Shown piece after piece: positions 26,241 through 35,299 of a stretch of DNA of 64,000 nt (positions are counted from its first letter, which is position 1; each line of letters starts with the position of its first letter). The stretch is from the NCBI GenBank assembly GCA_033852175.1, contig JAWSUY010000011.1, positions 1 to 64,000 on the forward strand, given 5' to 3'. The notes under the pieces were generated by a model. That model made no database searches. It saw only the letters and a program-made list of their open reading frames with translations, and had not been told where the DNA came from. The position numbers and the translations under genes were made by a program. Source of the stretch: Agarilytica sp033852175. Its GTDB lineage: Bacteria > Pseudomonadota > Gammaproteobacteria > Pseudomonadales > Cellvibrionaceae.

Positions 26241-28301
26241 ATGGGTTACAAAATAAAACTGACAATTTGTCTTTTGTTCGTAACATTGCTTACGGCTTGT
26301 GGTGGAAGTGGCTTAGAGGAAAAAATAGAAGAAAGCGCCTCGCCGTCCATTAGTAATTCTTCAGCGCAAACCTATTCAGATAATACTGCAATATCGACCT
26401 TGAGCTTTAGTAATAGCGGCGGCGGTTTACTAACGGGTTGCACCGCAGACTCATTGCCTTCAGGGTTGAGTGTTCGAGTCTCTAGCGATAGAAACACTTG
26501 TGAAATTACGGGTACGCCCACTAGGTCACAGTCGATTGCCGCCTACACTATTACCGCGTCCAACGCATTCGGTAGTGATACAGCTATTGCCAGAATTACG
26601 GTTACTACCGAGTCGCCAACCTTCTCTGCTCCAACACTCGCCAATGCTTCGACGCAAACGTATATCGTGAATACGGCGATTTCGGTTTTAAGATTTACCA
26701 ATAGCAGCGACGGTTCTTTAACGGCTTGTACTGCAGATTCATTGCCTGCGGGTTTAAGTCTTGCCATTTCGGTTGATGGGGATTCTTGTGAGATTTCGGG
26801 TACACCGACTGAAGCTCAAGCAGCCACTTCTCATATGATTACTGCGACTAATGGGTCTGGTAGTGATACGGCTACGGTCAGTATTACTGTTGATGCTGAG
26901 ACTCCAGCTCTTTCGATGCCATCACTTGTCAATGCTTTGGCAAGAACTTATATAGTTGGTTCAGAGATTGCCGAATGGCATTTTATCAATAGTGGTGGGG
27001 GGGCTTTAAGCGATTGTAGTGTCGATTCTTTGCCTGAGGGGTTGAGTGTAGCAATATCTACTGATGGGAATACCTGTCTAATTAGTGGGACGCCAACGGC
27101 CATTCAGTCAAGAGCTACGATTACCGTAACTGCAAGCAATGCAACAGGTAGTGACCTTGCGACAGCAAGTCTTTCTGTGAGAATAGCCTCAGTCGGCCCA
27201 TTTATTACTACCTGGAAAACTGATAATCCAGGTAGTTCAAATAATGATCAGATTATTATCGGCACTTCTGGGGACGGTTATGACTACTCTGTTGATTGGG
27301 GGGATGGAGCGGTTGAAAGTAATATTACAGGAGATGTTACCCATACTTATTCTTCGGCAGGAACTTACACGGTAGAGATTAGTGGAGTATTTCCCCAAAT
27401 AGCTTTCGACTATTCTAGTGTGGAACTTATATTCGACGCTCCTAAAATTCTATCTGTCGATCAGTGGGGAGATAATCAGTGGGGGTCGATGCGAAAAGCA
27501 TTTCGTGGGTGCGAAAATCTTGTGATTAACGCGAGTGATTTGCCAGACTTGTCCCAAGTAACGGATATGAGCTATATGTTTAATGGTGCTAGAATATTTA
27601 ACCAAGACATAGCTGATTGGGATGTCTCAACCGTAACAAATATGAGCTATATTTTTAGTAGTGCTACAATATTTAACCAAGATATTAGTAATTGGGACGT
27701 TTCATCAGTGACAAATATGATGTGGATGTTCCAAACTGCTAAGGCCTTTAATCAAGATATTGGCAATTGGGACGTCTCTTCTGTGATAAATATGGAGCGA
27801 ATGTTTGGGGGAATTGGCGGTGCTGATGCCTTTAATCAAGACATTAGTAATTGGGACGTATCTTCGGTGATAACTATGGAGCGAATGTTTGAACGAGCGG
27901 ACGGGTTTAACCAAGATATTAGTAATTGGGATCTTTCTTCCATAGTAGATATGAGTTTCATGTTTTATTCTGCCACAGCCTTTAACCAAGATCTCCGTAA
28001 TTTGGATGTATCTTCTGTAACTAATATGCGGTCAATGTTTGATGGAGCAACGGCCTTCGATCAGGATCTAGGTGCTTGGAATGTCTCTTCGGTGACAGAA
28101 ATGTCAAACATTTTTCGAGATGTAGAGCTTTCAACAGCTAGCTATGATTCCCTTTTGTTAGGCTGGAGTGCGCAAAGCCTACAAAACAACGTCGTTTTTA
28201 GCGGTGGGAACAGCACTTATTCCAGCACTTCACAATCAGCAAGGGATGTACTCACAGAATCCTTTAGTTGGACTGTTACTGACGGTGGCGTAGCGCCGTA
28301 A
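26241..28301 (+). CDS. BspA-like (DUF285 repeat) surface lipoprotein with Ig-like domains
   Basis: The signal peptide ends in the lipobox LLTACGG, so this 686-residue protein is probably a lipoprotein. Three copies of a putative Ig domain (about residues 30-115, 125-215, 220-310) each contain DSLPxGLSV and a Cys pair. A PKD-like segment (WGDGAVESN) follows, then seven 25-residue DUF285 units of the form MF..A.AFNQDI.NWDVSSVTN from about residue 440; one unit carries a 3-residue insertion. The C-terminal cap ends in WTVTDGG. At DNA level the units repeat every 75 bp. Such domains are known from BspA-like cell-surface proteins of many bacteria and Mycoplasma. Function here is unknown; adhesion is plausible. 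Confidence 0.88.
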   Translation: MGYKIKLTICLLFVTLLTACGGSGLEEKIEESASPSISNSSAQTYSDNTAISTLSFSNSGGGLLTGCTADSLPSGLSVRVSSDRNTCEITGTPTRSQSIAAYTITASNAFGSDTAIARITVTTESPTFSAPTLANASTQTYIVNTAISVLRFTNSSDGSLTACTADSLPAGLSLAISVDGDSCEISGTPTEAQAATSHMITATNGSGSDTATVSITVDAETPALSMPSLVNALARTYIVGSEIAEWHFINSGGGALSDCSVDSLPEGLSVAISTDGNTCLISGTPTAIQSRATITVTASNATGSDLATASLSVRIASVGPFITTWKTDNPGSSNNDQIIIGTSGDGYDYSVDWGDGAVESNITGDVTHTYSSAGTYTVEISGVFPQIAFDYSSVELIFDAPKILSVDQWGDNQWGSMRKAFRGCENLVINASDLPDLSQVTDMSYMFNGARIFNQDIADWDVSTVTNMSYIFSSATIFNQDISNWDVSSVTNMMWMFQTAKAFNQDIGNWDVSSVINMERMFGGIGGADAFNQDISNWDVSSVITMERMFERADGFNQDISNWDLSSIVDMSFMFYSATAFNQDLRNLDVSSVTNMRSMFDGATAFDQDLGAWNVSSVTEMSNIFRDVELSTASYDSLLLGWSAQSLQNNVVFSGGNSTYSSTSQSARDVLTESFSWTVTDGGVAP

Positions 28302-28506
28302 TCCAAATCTATAGAAGTTCCCGTCTATGGTAGGCTTATTAAATCTATCGATAGTCGGGAATTATTGAATAACACATAATAAAAATAAAATATTAAAAAC
28401 TCGTTTGTTCTCGGGGGGGGCTTTAATATCCTCCAGTTTTCAGATGGAAATAGATCAATCAACTTGTGTAAATTTGATCTTTTTTATATCAATCAGGAGT
28501 TACGAC

Positions 28507-28977
28507 ATGATAAGAAAAATAACCAGAATTTCTGTTCTTCCCTTAATCGCCGCAGTTTGCGTATCTTGCGGAGGTGACAGCGGAGACGATACAGATTATG
28601 GCGATGATAGCGCCAACGGACGAGTGGGTACGTGCGTCATGAGTACCGGCACTGCAGATGACCTGATAGGAGTATGGGATTTGGCGGCTATTCAAGGCGT
28701 TTCAGAGAGTGTTTCGATAAATGGGCCATTGGAATTTTTTGGAAGTGGAACTTACGACTTTACTGCGCAAGTAGATACTGCTGAGTATTTTGTGAATTAT
28801 CAAAATCAAACAGGCAGTTATAGCTTTACAGATAGTAGTAATGCTTTGGCAACAACTGGAGCATTTTCTACAATATTCTCAAACGAAATAACGATTGAAT
28901 TTTGTAATGGCAATAGCCAGTTCACCTTCCTTGATACGGCGACAGACGGGCGTAGGCATACGTACGTTAAGCAGTAA
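28507..28977 (+). CDS. Small lipocalin-like hypothetical lipoprotein
   Basis: I do not recognise a named family. The 156-residue product has a signal peptide ending in VCVSCGG, a lipobox, followed by an acidic Gly/Asp linker. The remainder, with LIGVWDLAAIQ and a series of short beta strands, recalls small lipocalin-like domains. The ATG at 28507 is preferred to the longer upstream frame because AGGAG lies 7 bases before it and the signal peptide starts there. A run of eight G (28413-28420) lies 87 bp upstream of the start. Confidence 0.7.
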   Translation: MIRKITRISVLPLIAAVCVSCGGDSGDDTDYGDDSANGRVGTCVMSTGTADDLIGVWDLAAIQGVSESVSINGPLEFFGSGTYDFTAQVDTAEYFVNYQNQTGSYSFTDSSNALATTGAFSTIFSNEITIEFCNGNSQFTFLDTATDGRRHTYVKQ

Positions 28978-29009
28978 AGTGATTAGCAGACTGAATTAAA
29001 TTAGTTTTA

Positions 29010-29056
29010 CATCACTATAAAAGATCGAGAAAAATATCGACTCTTTTATAGTGATG
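29010..29056. terminator. Long bidirectional hairpin between convergent genes
   Basis: Arms ATCACTATAAAAG (29011-29023) and CTTTTATAGTGAT (29043-29055) are a perfect 13-bp inverted repeat with an inner TCGA/TCGA pair. It lies 33 bp past the lipoprotein gene and 143 bp past the end of the opposing gene. T-rich runs lie inside the arms, not after them. Confidence 0.65.
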
Positions 29057-29074
29057 GTTTCAGTCGTAATGCAG

Positions 29075-29230
29075 GTGTTAGGTCTAACTGTTTTCCTTGC
29101 GAAAAAATCCATAGTTAGAATCAGGATGTTAATCAACAATTAAATTCTCCGTGTTTCTAGCGGGTAAGGATCTGCTCAGATCACACTTGCAATTTCACTC
29201 TATTCACGCATGAGGTTATTAACCTCTAAA
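29075..29230 (-). repeat. Gene end and 3' flank duplicated at 29905
   Basis: This stretch covers the last codons of the lipoprotein gene at 29200 and about 125 bp of its 3' flank. It aligns with 29905-30070: shared words include ATGCGTGAA, the block ATTCTAA.CTATG.ATTT.TTC, and AGACCT.ACACC. The homology is interrupted by small insertions and substitutions. Confidence 0.65.
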
Positions 29231-29742
29231 GCCCTTATCAAATCAAAGGACTTATCACCGATGACTGATTCAAAATATTTCCGTTGAGGTTTAGAAAGCT
29301 TTAAATACTTCACCGCCACAGAAACCTCACGGCTTGAAGGGTAAACAGCAAGAGTTTGTATTGTCTCTATAGAGTTAAAATCAACTTTCATTTCCTTCTG
29401 CAGAGATCCCATTACGCCCAGATAAAAAGCGAATTCAAATCGAGCGTCTTGCTCACATTTGAAATAATTGTCAAAGTTAAAATAACCAAGCGCAGTTGCA
29501 ATGTCAGCCCTTGTCGCGTTGAGTGAAGAGAGCTTATTCGCATCCAGTTTTGGTGCTGGGTTAGATTCTGTCACCTGATCACAGTGTTTTATACGATCAG
29601 TGTAAGAGATGGTTGCTCTCTGTATATTTCTTGATGCATATTCTAACAACTCTATTGAAGAGTCCTCAGTATCAGCACTACATGCCGAGCAAACAAAAAT
29701 TACCAGTAGCGCGTTAAAAAAAATCGATTTACGTGCAGCCAT
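29200..29742 (-). CDS. Hypothetical lipoprotein
   Basis: The family is not recognised. The 180-residue product has a signal peptide ending in VCSACSA with a lipobox cysteine at about residue 20. The mature part is largely helical by eye, with Cys residues in KHCDQV and FKCEQD that could pair. The ATG at 29742 is chosen over an upstream one at 29769 because it has a GAAGGG ribosome site and directly precedes the signal peptide. A decayed copy of the 3' end of this gene plus its flank lies just upstream at 29905-30075. Confidence 0.65.
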   Translation of the reverse strand: MAARKSIFFNALLVIFVCSACSADTEDSSIELLEYASRNIQRATISYTDRIKHCDQVTESNPAPKLDANKLSSLNATRADIATALGYFNFDNYFKCEQDARFEFAFYLGVMGSLQKEMKVDFNSIETIQTLAVYPSSREVSVAVKYLKLSKPQRKYFESVIGDKSFDLIRALEVNNLMRE

Positions 29743-29904
29743 GTAACATACCCTTCCAGAATTCAACATATTTATGATTAATGTGTTCCCATTTGGTAAT
29801 GAAGGATCATTAACTTTATTTCCTGTTGGATCATCCTCTTGGGGATGGTAGGTAAGCTGCTAACGGCCTTGCTTTACATAGTCCAGTCGAACCGGGTAAA
29901 AATA

Positions 29905-30075
29905 CGGGTGTCAGGTCTGGCCTTTTTCTCTTTCGAGAAGAAATCATAGTTTAGAATAGAGCGGTTAGCAAATGCTCAGATTAGTCTTGTGGGTACTGGA
30001 TAAGATCCAAGTTAACCATGGTGTCTCCAAGTAATTCACGCATGATGTCATTGAGCTCTAAATTCAAAGTTTATA
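29905..30075 (-). pseudogene. Remnant of a paralogue of the 29200-29742 lipoprotein gene
   Basis: On the minus strand the codons TTAGAG..AAT.AC..CATGCGTGAA reproduce the end of the neighbouring lipoprotein (LEVNNLMRE there, LELNDIMRE here). The stop codon is lost, and the frame runs on to 29981. The following 3' flank is also related. Nothing of the N-terminal part is recognisable, and an in-frame TAA lies just upstream. A deleted tandem duplicate is the simplest reading. Confidence 0.6.
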
Positions 30076-30148
30076 AGTGTTATGGTATGAGTCGTTTGAA
30101 TTTCAGGCCTACTCCAAGCAACATAAAAATAATACGGGAAAGTAATGA

Positions 30149-31381
30149 ATGAACAAATACAAAATAGTGGGTGCTCTATTATTTCTACTATCGCAATTCG
30201 CTACTGCACAGCAACAATATGACACAGAGCTACTCGGCTACATTAACTCAGGAGCCGTAGTAAAAGACTTTTCCCAGCCGTTTTTCAGCGACACCATTAA
30301 TTACTATAAAACCCAAAGTGTATACGAATCCTCATTACATGATTTGAATAACCCATTGTATTTCTCCTCAGAACGCAATCCTCAAAATACGACTGAAGTT
30401 TTTAGAGCGATGAACTTGTACATTCCGCTATTTAGAGGCGGCCCTGCTTGGCTTCATAACGAAGTGATAGATGGCTTCAAGCTTAATCAAAATGGTGACC
30501 CGGCTGATAAGGGCATAGTTACCTACACAATGCTGAGCGGGGCGGTACAAACCAATATGCCGGGTGTTCGGTTCTATGAAAGCTTTCCCAGTAAGGTTGT
30601 GCCGTTCAAAGGCGATGCATCGATAGACAAAGAGGCAATGGAAAAAGATACAACGGGCAGTGATTCCCAAAGAACTGACGCATCGGGAATTGACAAAACA
30701 GACAAGCAATCCTCAGTGCGGCCCAGAATCCCCGATAATCTACAGCAGTCCGTCCGGTCTGGGTTGGTTGTAGCGAGATTCTTTGATAACTCATGGGGCA
30801 TTTTTCAGCAGCACTATTCATATGATGATTTTATGTATGTGCGCTATGACAATCAACGGTACCGAGTGTTATACACGCTAGACCCGGTACTTAAATTCAG
30901 TAAAACATATTCAAAAAAATGGTTTATCGCCTTTGTGGCGACTGGCGGTCAATTGAAATTCTTGCCGAGTCATAATGCTGAAATCGAAAATAACACCGCG
31001 CCTTACTCCATAGACTCTGCGAATGCCGTTGTCGCATTTAACCTGCAAGAATGCCCCGCGGGTTGGACTGAGTATGAGCCCGCCTATGGGCGTTTCGTGC
31101 GCGGTATCGATAAATCATCATTGGCGGTTGATCCTGATGGAGAGCGCATGCCCGGAAATAGTCAAGAAGATGACAATAAAGAGCATAAGCATCGTGCATT
31201 TATGCAAGTCGGGGCAGAACCAAAAAGAGGCAGCGGTGGGGCTAAATCGAATAGGGCGGCAGGTGGCCACGGGAATGTACCTCACTTGTCTGAGCGCTAC
31301 GAAACGAATAGCTTATTACGTAATGCTGGCACAGAATCCCGACCAAAGAATGTAGCGCTATTATATTGCCTGAAAAGCTAG
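30149..31381 (+). CDS. Secreted hypothetical protein with tail-collar-like C-terminus
   Basis: A signal peptide of about 20 residues (ALLFLLSQFATAQ) precedes 390 residues without a recognised family name. The C-terminal 110 residues contain CPAGWTEYEPAYGRFVRGID, then a Gly/Asp-rich segment, DNKEHKHRAF, and an ending NVALLYCLKS. That order (GW, GRF-RG-D, H-x-H, late LLYC) resembles the tip domain found in phage tail-collar and related surface proteins. The middle region (about 170-200) is Ser/Asp/Lys-rich and probably a linker. GGGAAAG lies before the start; an ATG in another frame is 4 bases upstream. The gene stands alone. Confidence 0.65.
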   Translation: MNKYKIVGALLFLLSQFATAQQQYDTELLGYINSGAVVKDFSQPFFSDTINYYKTQSVYESSLHDLNNPLYFSSERNPQNTTEVFRAMNLYIPLFRGGPAWLHNEVIDGFKLNQNGDPADKGIVTYTMLSGAVQTNMPGVRFYESFPSKVVPFKGDASIDKEAMEKDTTGSDSQRTDASGIDKTDKQSSVRPRIPDNLQQSVRSGLVVARFFDNSWGIFQQHYSYDDFMYVRYDNQRYRVLYTLDPVLKFSKTYSKKWFIAFVATGGQLKFLPSHNAEIENNTAPYSIDSANAVVAFNLQECPAGWTEYEPAYGRFVRGIDKSSLAVDPDGERMPGNSQEDDNKEHKHRAFMQVGAEPKRGSGGAKSNRAAGGHGNVPHLSERYETNSLLRNAGTESRPKNVALLYCLKS

Positions 31382-31605
31382 GGTTAACTGATGTAGCGAG
31401 ACCGGGAGCGGGCAGCAATAATGCAGTGCTGTTCGTTTCAGAAAATATTGTTTCATCACTTATAGAAAATCCTTTTGTTCAGTAAGTCGAAATGTTTGGT
31501 ATTATTTTTTCAGTATTTATTCGACGAGTAAAGGGTAAGCTCTGATGTTTGATCCACCTCATAGCGACTCATATTTTTGGATTTAACGAAAACCCGAGGT
31601 TTAGC

Positions 31606-31974
31606 ATGAGTAAAACTACAGCCACCTATTGGAATGTGTTCGAATCCAATGCAAAAGAAAAGTGGGAGCCTATTGAAGGCTCAAACGGAATGCTCGACCA
31701 GCTAACATTAGCCGTGGACGAAGAGACTGGCGACTACACCCGGCTGACTCGTTTTAGAGAGGGTGCAGATACAAAGGCGTTCGGCGGGAAATCGCATGAT
31801 TACCCAGAAGAAATTTATATCATACGGGGCCGCTTATATGACGAAGCGTTTGATGTGTGGCTAGAAGCGGGGCATTTCGCCAGTAGGCCACCAGGAGAGG
31901 TTCACGGACCGTTTATTTGTGAAGAGGAGTGCTTGGTGTTAGAGGTATCTTTTCCGAGTCAGTCTAAAATATAG
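31606..31974 (+). CDS. Cupin-domain protein (ChrR-like)
   Basis: The 122-residue protein is a single small cupin barrel. The first cupin motif reads HDYPEEIYIIRG, with His and two Glu as candidate metal ligands, and the second has PPGEVHGPF with a further His. Similar single-domain cupins include the ChrR C-terminal domain and acetylacetone-dioxygenase-like enzymes; the substrate is not evident. The ATG at 31606 is preceded by GAGG at a suitable distance; the longer frame from 31549 has no such site. Confidence 0.8.
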   Translation: MSKTTATYWNVFESNAKEKWEPIEGSNGMLDQLTLAVDEETGDYTRLTRFREGADTKAFGGKSHDYPEEIYIIRGRLYDEAFDVWLEAGHFASRPPGEVHGPFICEEECLVLEVSFPSQSKI

Positions 31975-32039
31975 CGTTCAATTGATAACGAAGTCACGGA
32001 GACGATCAACTCTGGTTTATGGTTACTCTTTGGATAATG

Positions 32040-32760
32040 TAGGCTGACCTACCCTATGTTTGACGTGTAAGAATGCGGGTTGTAACGCTAAGCTTTTATT
32101 GGTCACAATTCTATTGATGACTTTATGCAGTTTAGCCTCGTCAATGGGTTTGGCGAGCCAGCTAGAAATGCCGAGTTTTTTCCAGTGTCTCGATATTGTC
32201 CCTCATTAAGATGAGAGGAGGCGACTATCACGGATAGCTTACTTTCAGAATAACTTTTTCGAACCTCTCGTAGAAAATCCAGACCGTTAGTTTTGCCAAA
32301 TTCTAAATCTAGGGGTATTGCAGCGTAATATTTTTTTCTAGCATGGATAAAGCTTCTTTCGCGGACAGGGCTATGTCGACAGAAAATCCATCGTCTCCCA
32401 GCAGGTCTTGAATGATATAGCTAATGTTGAGTTCATCCTCGCAGACAAGAACTCAAAATGCGTCGGATTTTTGTTGTCTGCAATTGGGCTCTTCGGCTTC
32501 GGTGGCCTCTGGCGCCGTCAGCAAAGCCTTGTGATAATTGGGTATAAAAAACCTGCGTCGAGGCGGCATAAAGCTTAAAGTTATTACGGGCTTCTGCTTT
32601 GGCGACATAAATAGCCGTGTCCGCCGCTTTAATAAGATCCTCCAGTGAGGAGGCTTTGTTGCTTAATATGGAGATACCAATACTGAAACTGATGTTGATT
32701 TTTGTCGAGTCTGAATGGATACGCGATAGCACCAGATGGGCTAGATGACAAACTTCGACT
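32040..32760 (-). pseudogene. Decayed GGDEF-receiver signalling gene
   Basis: On the minus strand 32732-32560 encodes the C-terminal half of a GGDEF domain (ISFSIGISI, then AADTAIYVAKAEARNNFKLY) but the GGDEF motif itself and everything upstream are gone. After a frameshift near 32455, a receiver-domain-like sequence appears in another frame: VLVCEDELNISYI, then LDFLREVRKSYSESKLSVIV and VASSHLN. In-frame stops and frame changes interrupt it repeatedly. The original was probably a diguanylate cyclase with a receiver domain, or two adjacent genes; it can no longer make an intact product. Confidence 0.8.
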
Positions 32761-33275
32761 CATGACTCAGTTTGTCAGCGGTCAAATACCTGTTAATCCG
32801 CATTCTTTCGATTCCGCATTCTGAATAGGTCTACTGATAGTTATAGATTTAGCGTTGCCTTTTTCGCAGTGCTACTGAATATCATGAAGAAAATTCTTTT
32901 TCATGCGCGTGACGTCAAAATCATCTTGCATGCACGAAAATTACCTTTCCGTGTCAGGGTGATTTTACTCATTTGTTACCGTTCCGCAAATAATCTGTTG
33001 AATCCTAAAATTATTTGCATGCACACTTCTCATTTGTCATGTTTTGTTGAAGTTTAAAGCGACTAACAGTTGTACATGCGTGCTTGGGATATGCTACGGG
33101 AATTAGAAAATAAAAATATTTGATGGAGTCACCGCTTTTAAAAAATCATTAACGATAAGGTCGCATGGTATGGAGGAATATTATTTTGTAAACGTCTAGT
33201 AGGTCGATTGTGAGTCATGAGGTTCACATCGGCGGTATTTTCATATCGGAATAATTTAATCTATTAGGAGTCATC
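32761..33275. other. Intergenic region before secreted protein gene
   Basis: No convincing gene is visible. Two related words, AAAATCATCTTGCATGCAC (about 32919) and AAAATTATTTGCATGCACA (about 33009), occur 90 bp apart. The ribosome site TAGGAG lies before the ATG at 33276. Confidence 0.4.
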
Positions 33276-33851
33276 ATGAATTTTATTAAACTAGCATGTG
33301 CAACGGCCATTGCATTTTCTTTTTCTACTGCTGTAAATGCAGCCGCACCTTATTGTGGTATGACCAGTGTAGTAGATGATAGTACACCAACGCAGCTTGT
33401 TATTTCTGCATCGGGCTGGCATGTGGGAACGCCTTATGAATTTGATCTTCAATATAAAATTGATGGTGCTGCTGAATGGACTAGCTACACAATTGCGCAA
33501 AGCCATACGAACGGCAGCAATAACGGTTGGGGCGCTAGTGCATTTCCTGAATCATTAACTGACGGCGTTCACTCTATTCAAGTGCGTTCATTTGATTCCA
33601 CTGATAATACCAGCCGTTCTTGTGGTACGACTGTATTTCAATTTTCAAATGATAACGGACAACAATCTAGCTGTGAAACTTCTAGCAACGTAGCACACGT
33701 AGCTGCAGGTCGTGCTTATGCTGCTTGGGGCTGGGCTTACGCTACAGGTTCAAACGAATTGTTGGGTTTGAATAGCATTGCGGTAACAAAAACTTTGGAA
33801 GAAGCTAGTACTGGTTACTGGGAAATCGACTCAGACGGTTCTTGTCAGTAA
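33276..33851 (+). CDS. Small secreted two-domain protein
   Basis: The 191-residue product has a clean signal peptide (about residues 1-22, ending VNAAAP). Residues 23-125 form a beta-rich domain with a possible CxxC-free disulfide pair (Cys27 and the Cys of RSCGTT). The C-terminal 60 residues read SSNVAHVAAGRAYAAWGWAY, then LGLNSIAVTKTLEEAS and GYWEID. From memory this resembles a C-terminal module in extracellular hydrolases of marine gammaproteobacteria (HV.AGRA..GY.YA.GS); I could not verify it. No catalytic domain is present. A ribosome site TAGGAG and a strong terminator frame the gene, which suggests a well-expressed single-gene unit. Confidence 0.7.
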   Translation: MNFIKLACATAIAFSFSTAVNAAAPYCGMTSVVDDSTPTQLVISASGWHVGTPYEFDLQYKIDGAAEWTSYTIAQSHTNGSNNGWGASAFPESLTDGVHSIQVRSFDSTDNTSRSCGTTVFQFSNDNGQQSSCETSSNVAHVAAGRAYAAWGWAYATGSNELLGLNSIAVTKTLEEASTGYWEIDSDGSCQ

Positions 33852-33876
33852 GTTTTTAAATTGTAACGCTCAGTAA

Positions 33877-33908
33877 TAAAACGCCGTTCGTTTGAGCGGC
33901 GTTTTTGT
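33877..33908 (+). terminator. Intrinsic terminator after the small secreted protein
   Basis: Stem ACGCCG / CGGCGT with flanking A-T pairs and a 10-nt loop is followed by TTTTTGT. It lies about 30 bp after the stop at 33851. Confidence 0.88.
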
Positions 33909-34519
33909 ATTTATCAGTGAGGTAAAATAATTTGTTTTCAGGGTGAGAGAGTTAATCGAGTCTTGAAAATTTATGGGTAAATAAGCTTTATCGTTTAAGT
34001 GGAGAAAGGGTTAACAGTCGCTGAGCGTAAGATTGCAGGTTGTTTTGTTAAGCGGGCCATCTCAGGAGTGTGGATGTGAAGTGTAAGGCTTGTTTGGTTA
34101 GAGGGGGCCACACTACATGCTTCTAGATTCGCTTTAGCGTGAATATTAACGGTTGGTTTAGGATGCCGACGGCTCTTCTTGCAGGGCTTATGGAAATGAA
34201 ATTGCTGTCGGTGGTGTATCGGCGGATTAAAGTGACTATTTACATGGACGATTTCGGCATATTTGGTATGATCCCCGGACATTTTTAGCGTTCACGCCGG
34301 TAGTGTTTTGGCGTGAGAGCAATAACAAATCGAAGGGTCGCAGGTGGGGGTATTGAGCAGCACCTGCAGTCTGTCTGAATCGGCGACTGAGCAGCTGTTG
34401 AGTGGCTGTAGAGTGGCTGTCAGCATCTGATTTAATAGCCGTGCTGTTGTTTCAGGGACGTTCAGGCTTTAGCTTCTCGTTTTTTGTTTCCCTGCGCAGG
34501 TTTAAATTAAGGTGTTTTT
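33909..34519. other. Intergenic region with two hairpins
   Basis: No gene is credible in these 611 bp. Two hairpins lie close together: TCACGCC / GGCGTGA (34292-34316) and GCAGGTG / CACCTGC (34340-34367). They could belong to a small RNA or to the 5' leader of the next gene, but no T-tract follows either. Confidence 0.35.
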
Positions 34520-35146
34520 TTGATCAATTTAGAACGAAGTGGTTTGGTGGGGCGAGGCTTTCATCGCTCGTGCTACCGCCATCCAGAAGATAGCCGCTTA
34601 TGCATTAAGGTGCTGGACGGCGACCATCAGAAAGAAGCTGATCGGGAAATCGCTTATTATCGCCATCTGCAAAGGAAGGGGGCCACATGGGAGATGCTGG
34701 CGCGTTACCATGGCAGTATCGAAACCAATCTCGGCTTGGGTCAAGTCTTTGATCTCATAACAGATCCGAATGGTGAGACGGCCAAGACGCTTGAATATTA
34801 TATTAAGCTTCAAGAACCTTCTGGTAATCTTTCTTCCGATGGCCCAGCTTCGGGTAACCTTGATAGCAGCGATAAGGATAAGTTGATTTTATCGTTACAG
34901 AAATTAAAGCGCTATCTGTTGGATAACAAAATTATCACCACAGAGATAAAACCCCGAAATATCGTATGCCAGCGTTTAGCTGATCATGAGTTTAGGTCCG
35001 TTATTGTTGATGATATTGGTAATACAGAATTCATTCCTTTTAGTAGTTATATTGGTTATTTAGGGAAAGCAAAAATCGAAAGAAAGTGGGAAAGATTTGA
35101 GCGCTTGCTGCGTAAAAATGGGTTTCTCAAAAGCACTTGCGAATAA
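34520..35146 (+). CDS. YrbL family protein (PhoP regulatory network type)
   Basis: The 208-residue cytosolic protein matches the YrbL family, named from the E. coli PhoP regulon. A kinase-like reading is visible: a glycine-rich start VGRGFHRSCYRH, a lysine in LCIKVLDG, IKPRNIV in the position of a catalytic loop near residue 137, and VIVDDIGN in place of DFG. The start is TTG at 34520, supported by AAGGTG six bases upstream; no better ATG exists. It stands alone, and REP-like and heptamer repeats follow it. Substrate and activity are unknown. Confidence 0.78.
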   Translation: MINLERSGLVGRGFHRSCYRHPEDSRLCIKVLDGDHQKEADREIAYYRHLQRKGATWEMLARYHGSIETNLGLGQVFDLITDPNGETAKTLEYYIKLQEPSGNLSSDGPASGNLDSSDKDKLILSLQKLKRYLLDNKIITTEIKPRNIVCQRLADHEFRSVIVDDIGNTEFIPFSSYIGYLGKAKIERKWERFERLLRKNGFLKSTCE

Positions 35147-35264
35147 TACACTCAGCTTGCGGTGAATATTAGTTGTTGCAGTCCGCTATGAATTAAATCA
35201 TGCGACGAATGAATTCACTAGGTGGATTTTGTTTATGTTGGAATAGTGCGATGGCGGGGCTTGT

Positions 35265-35299
35265 GATGTCGGAAGGCGCTTCGCTTTTCCGACCTACGA
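35265..35299. repeat. REP-like palindrome
   Basis: The sequence from TGTCGGAAGGCGC to TTTTCCGACCTACGA forms a hairpin with arms TCGGAA and TTCCGA around GGCGCTTCGCTT. This type of TCGGAA...TTCCGACCTACGA unit is a common interspersed palindrome in proteobacterial chromosomes. It occurs once in this window. Confidence 0.6.

Noticed and set aside
32869..33057. Short plus-strand reading frame
   Set aside because: No ribosome site or homology; the region is AT-rich and intergenic.
33995..34282. Minus-strand reading frame of 95 residues
   Set aside because: No ribosome site, unusual composition (His/Lys/Pro-rich), no recognisable family.
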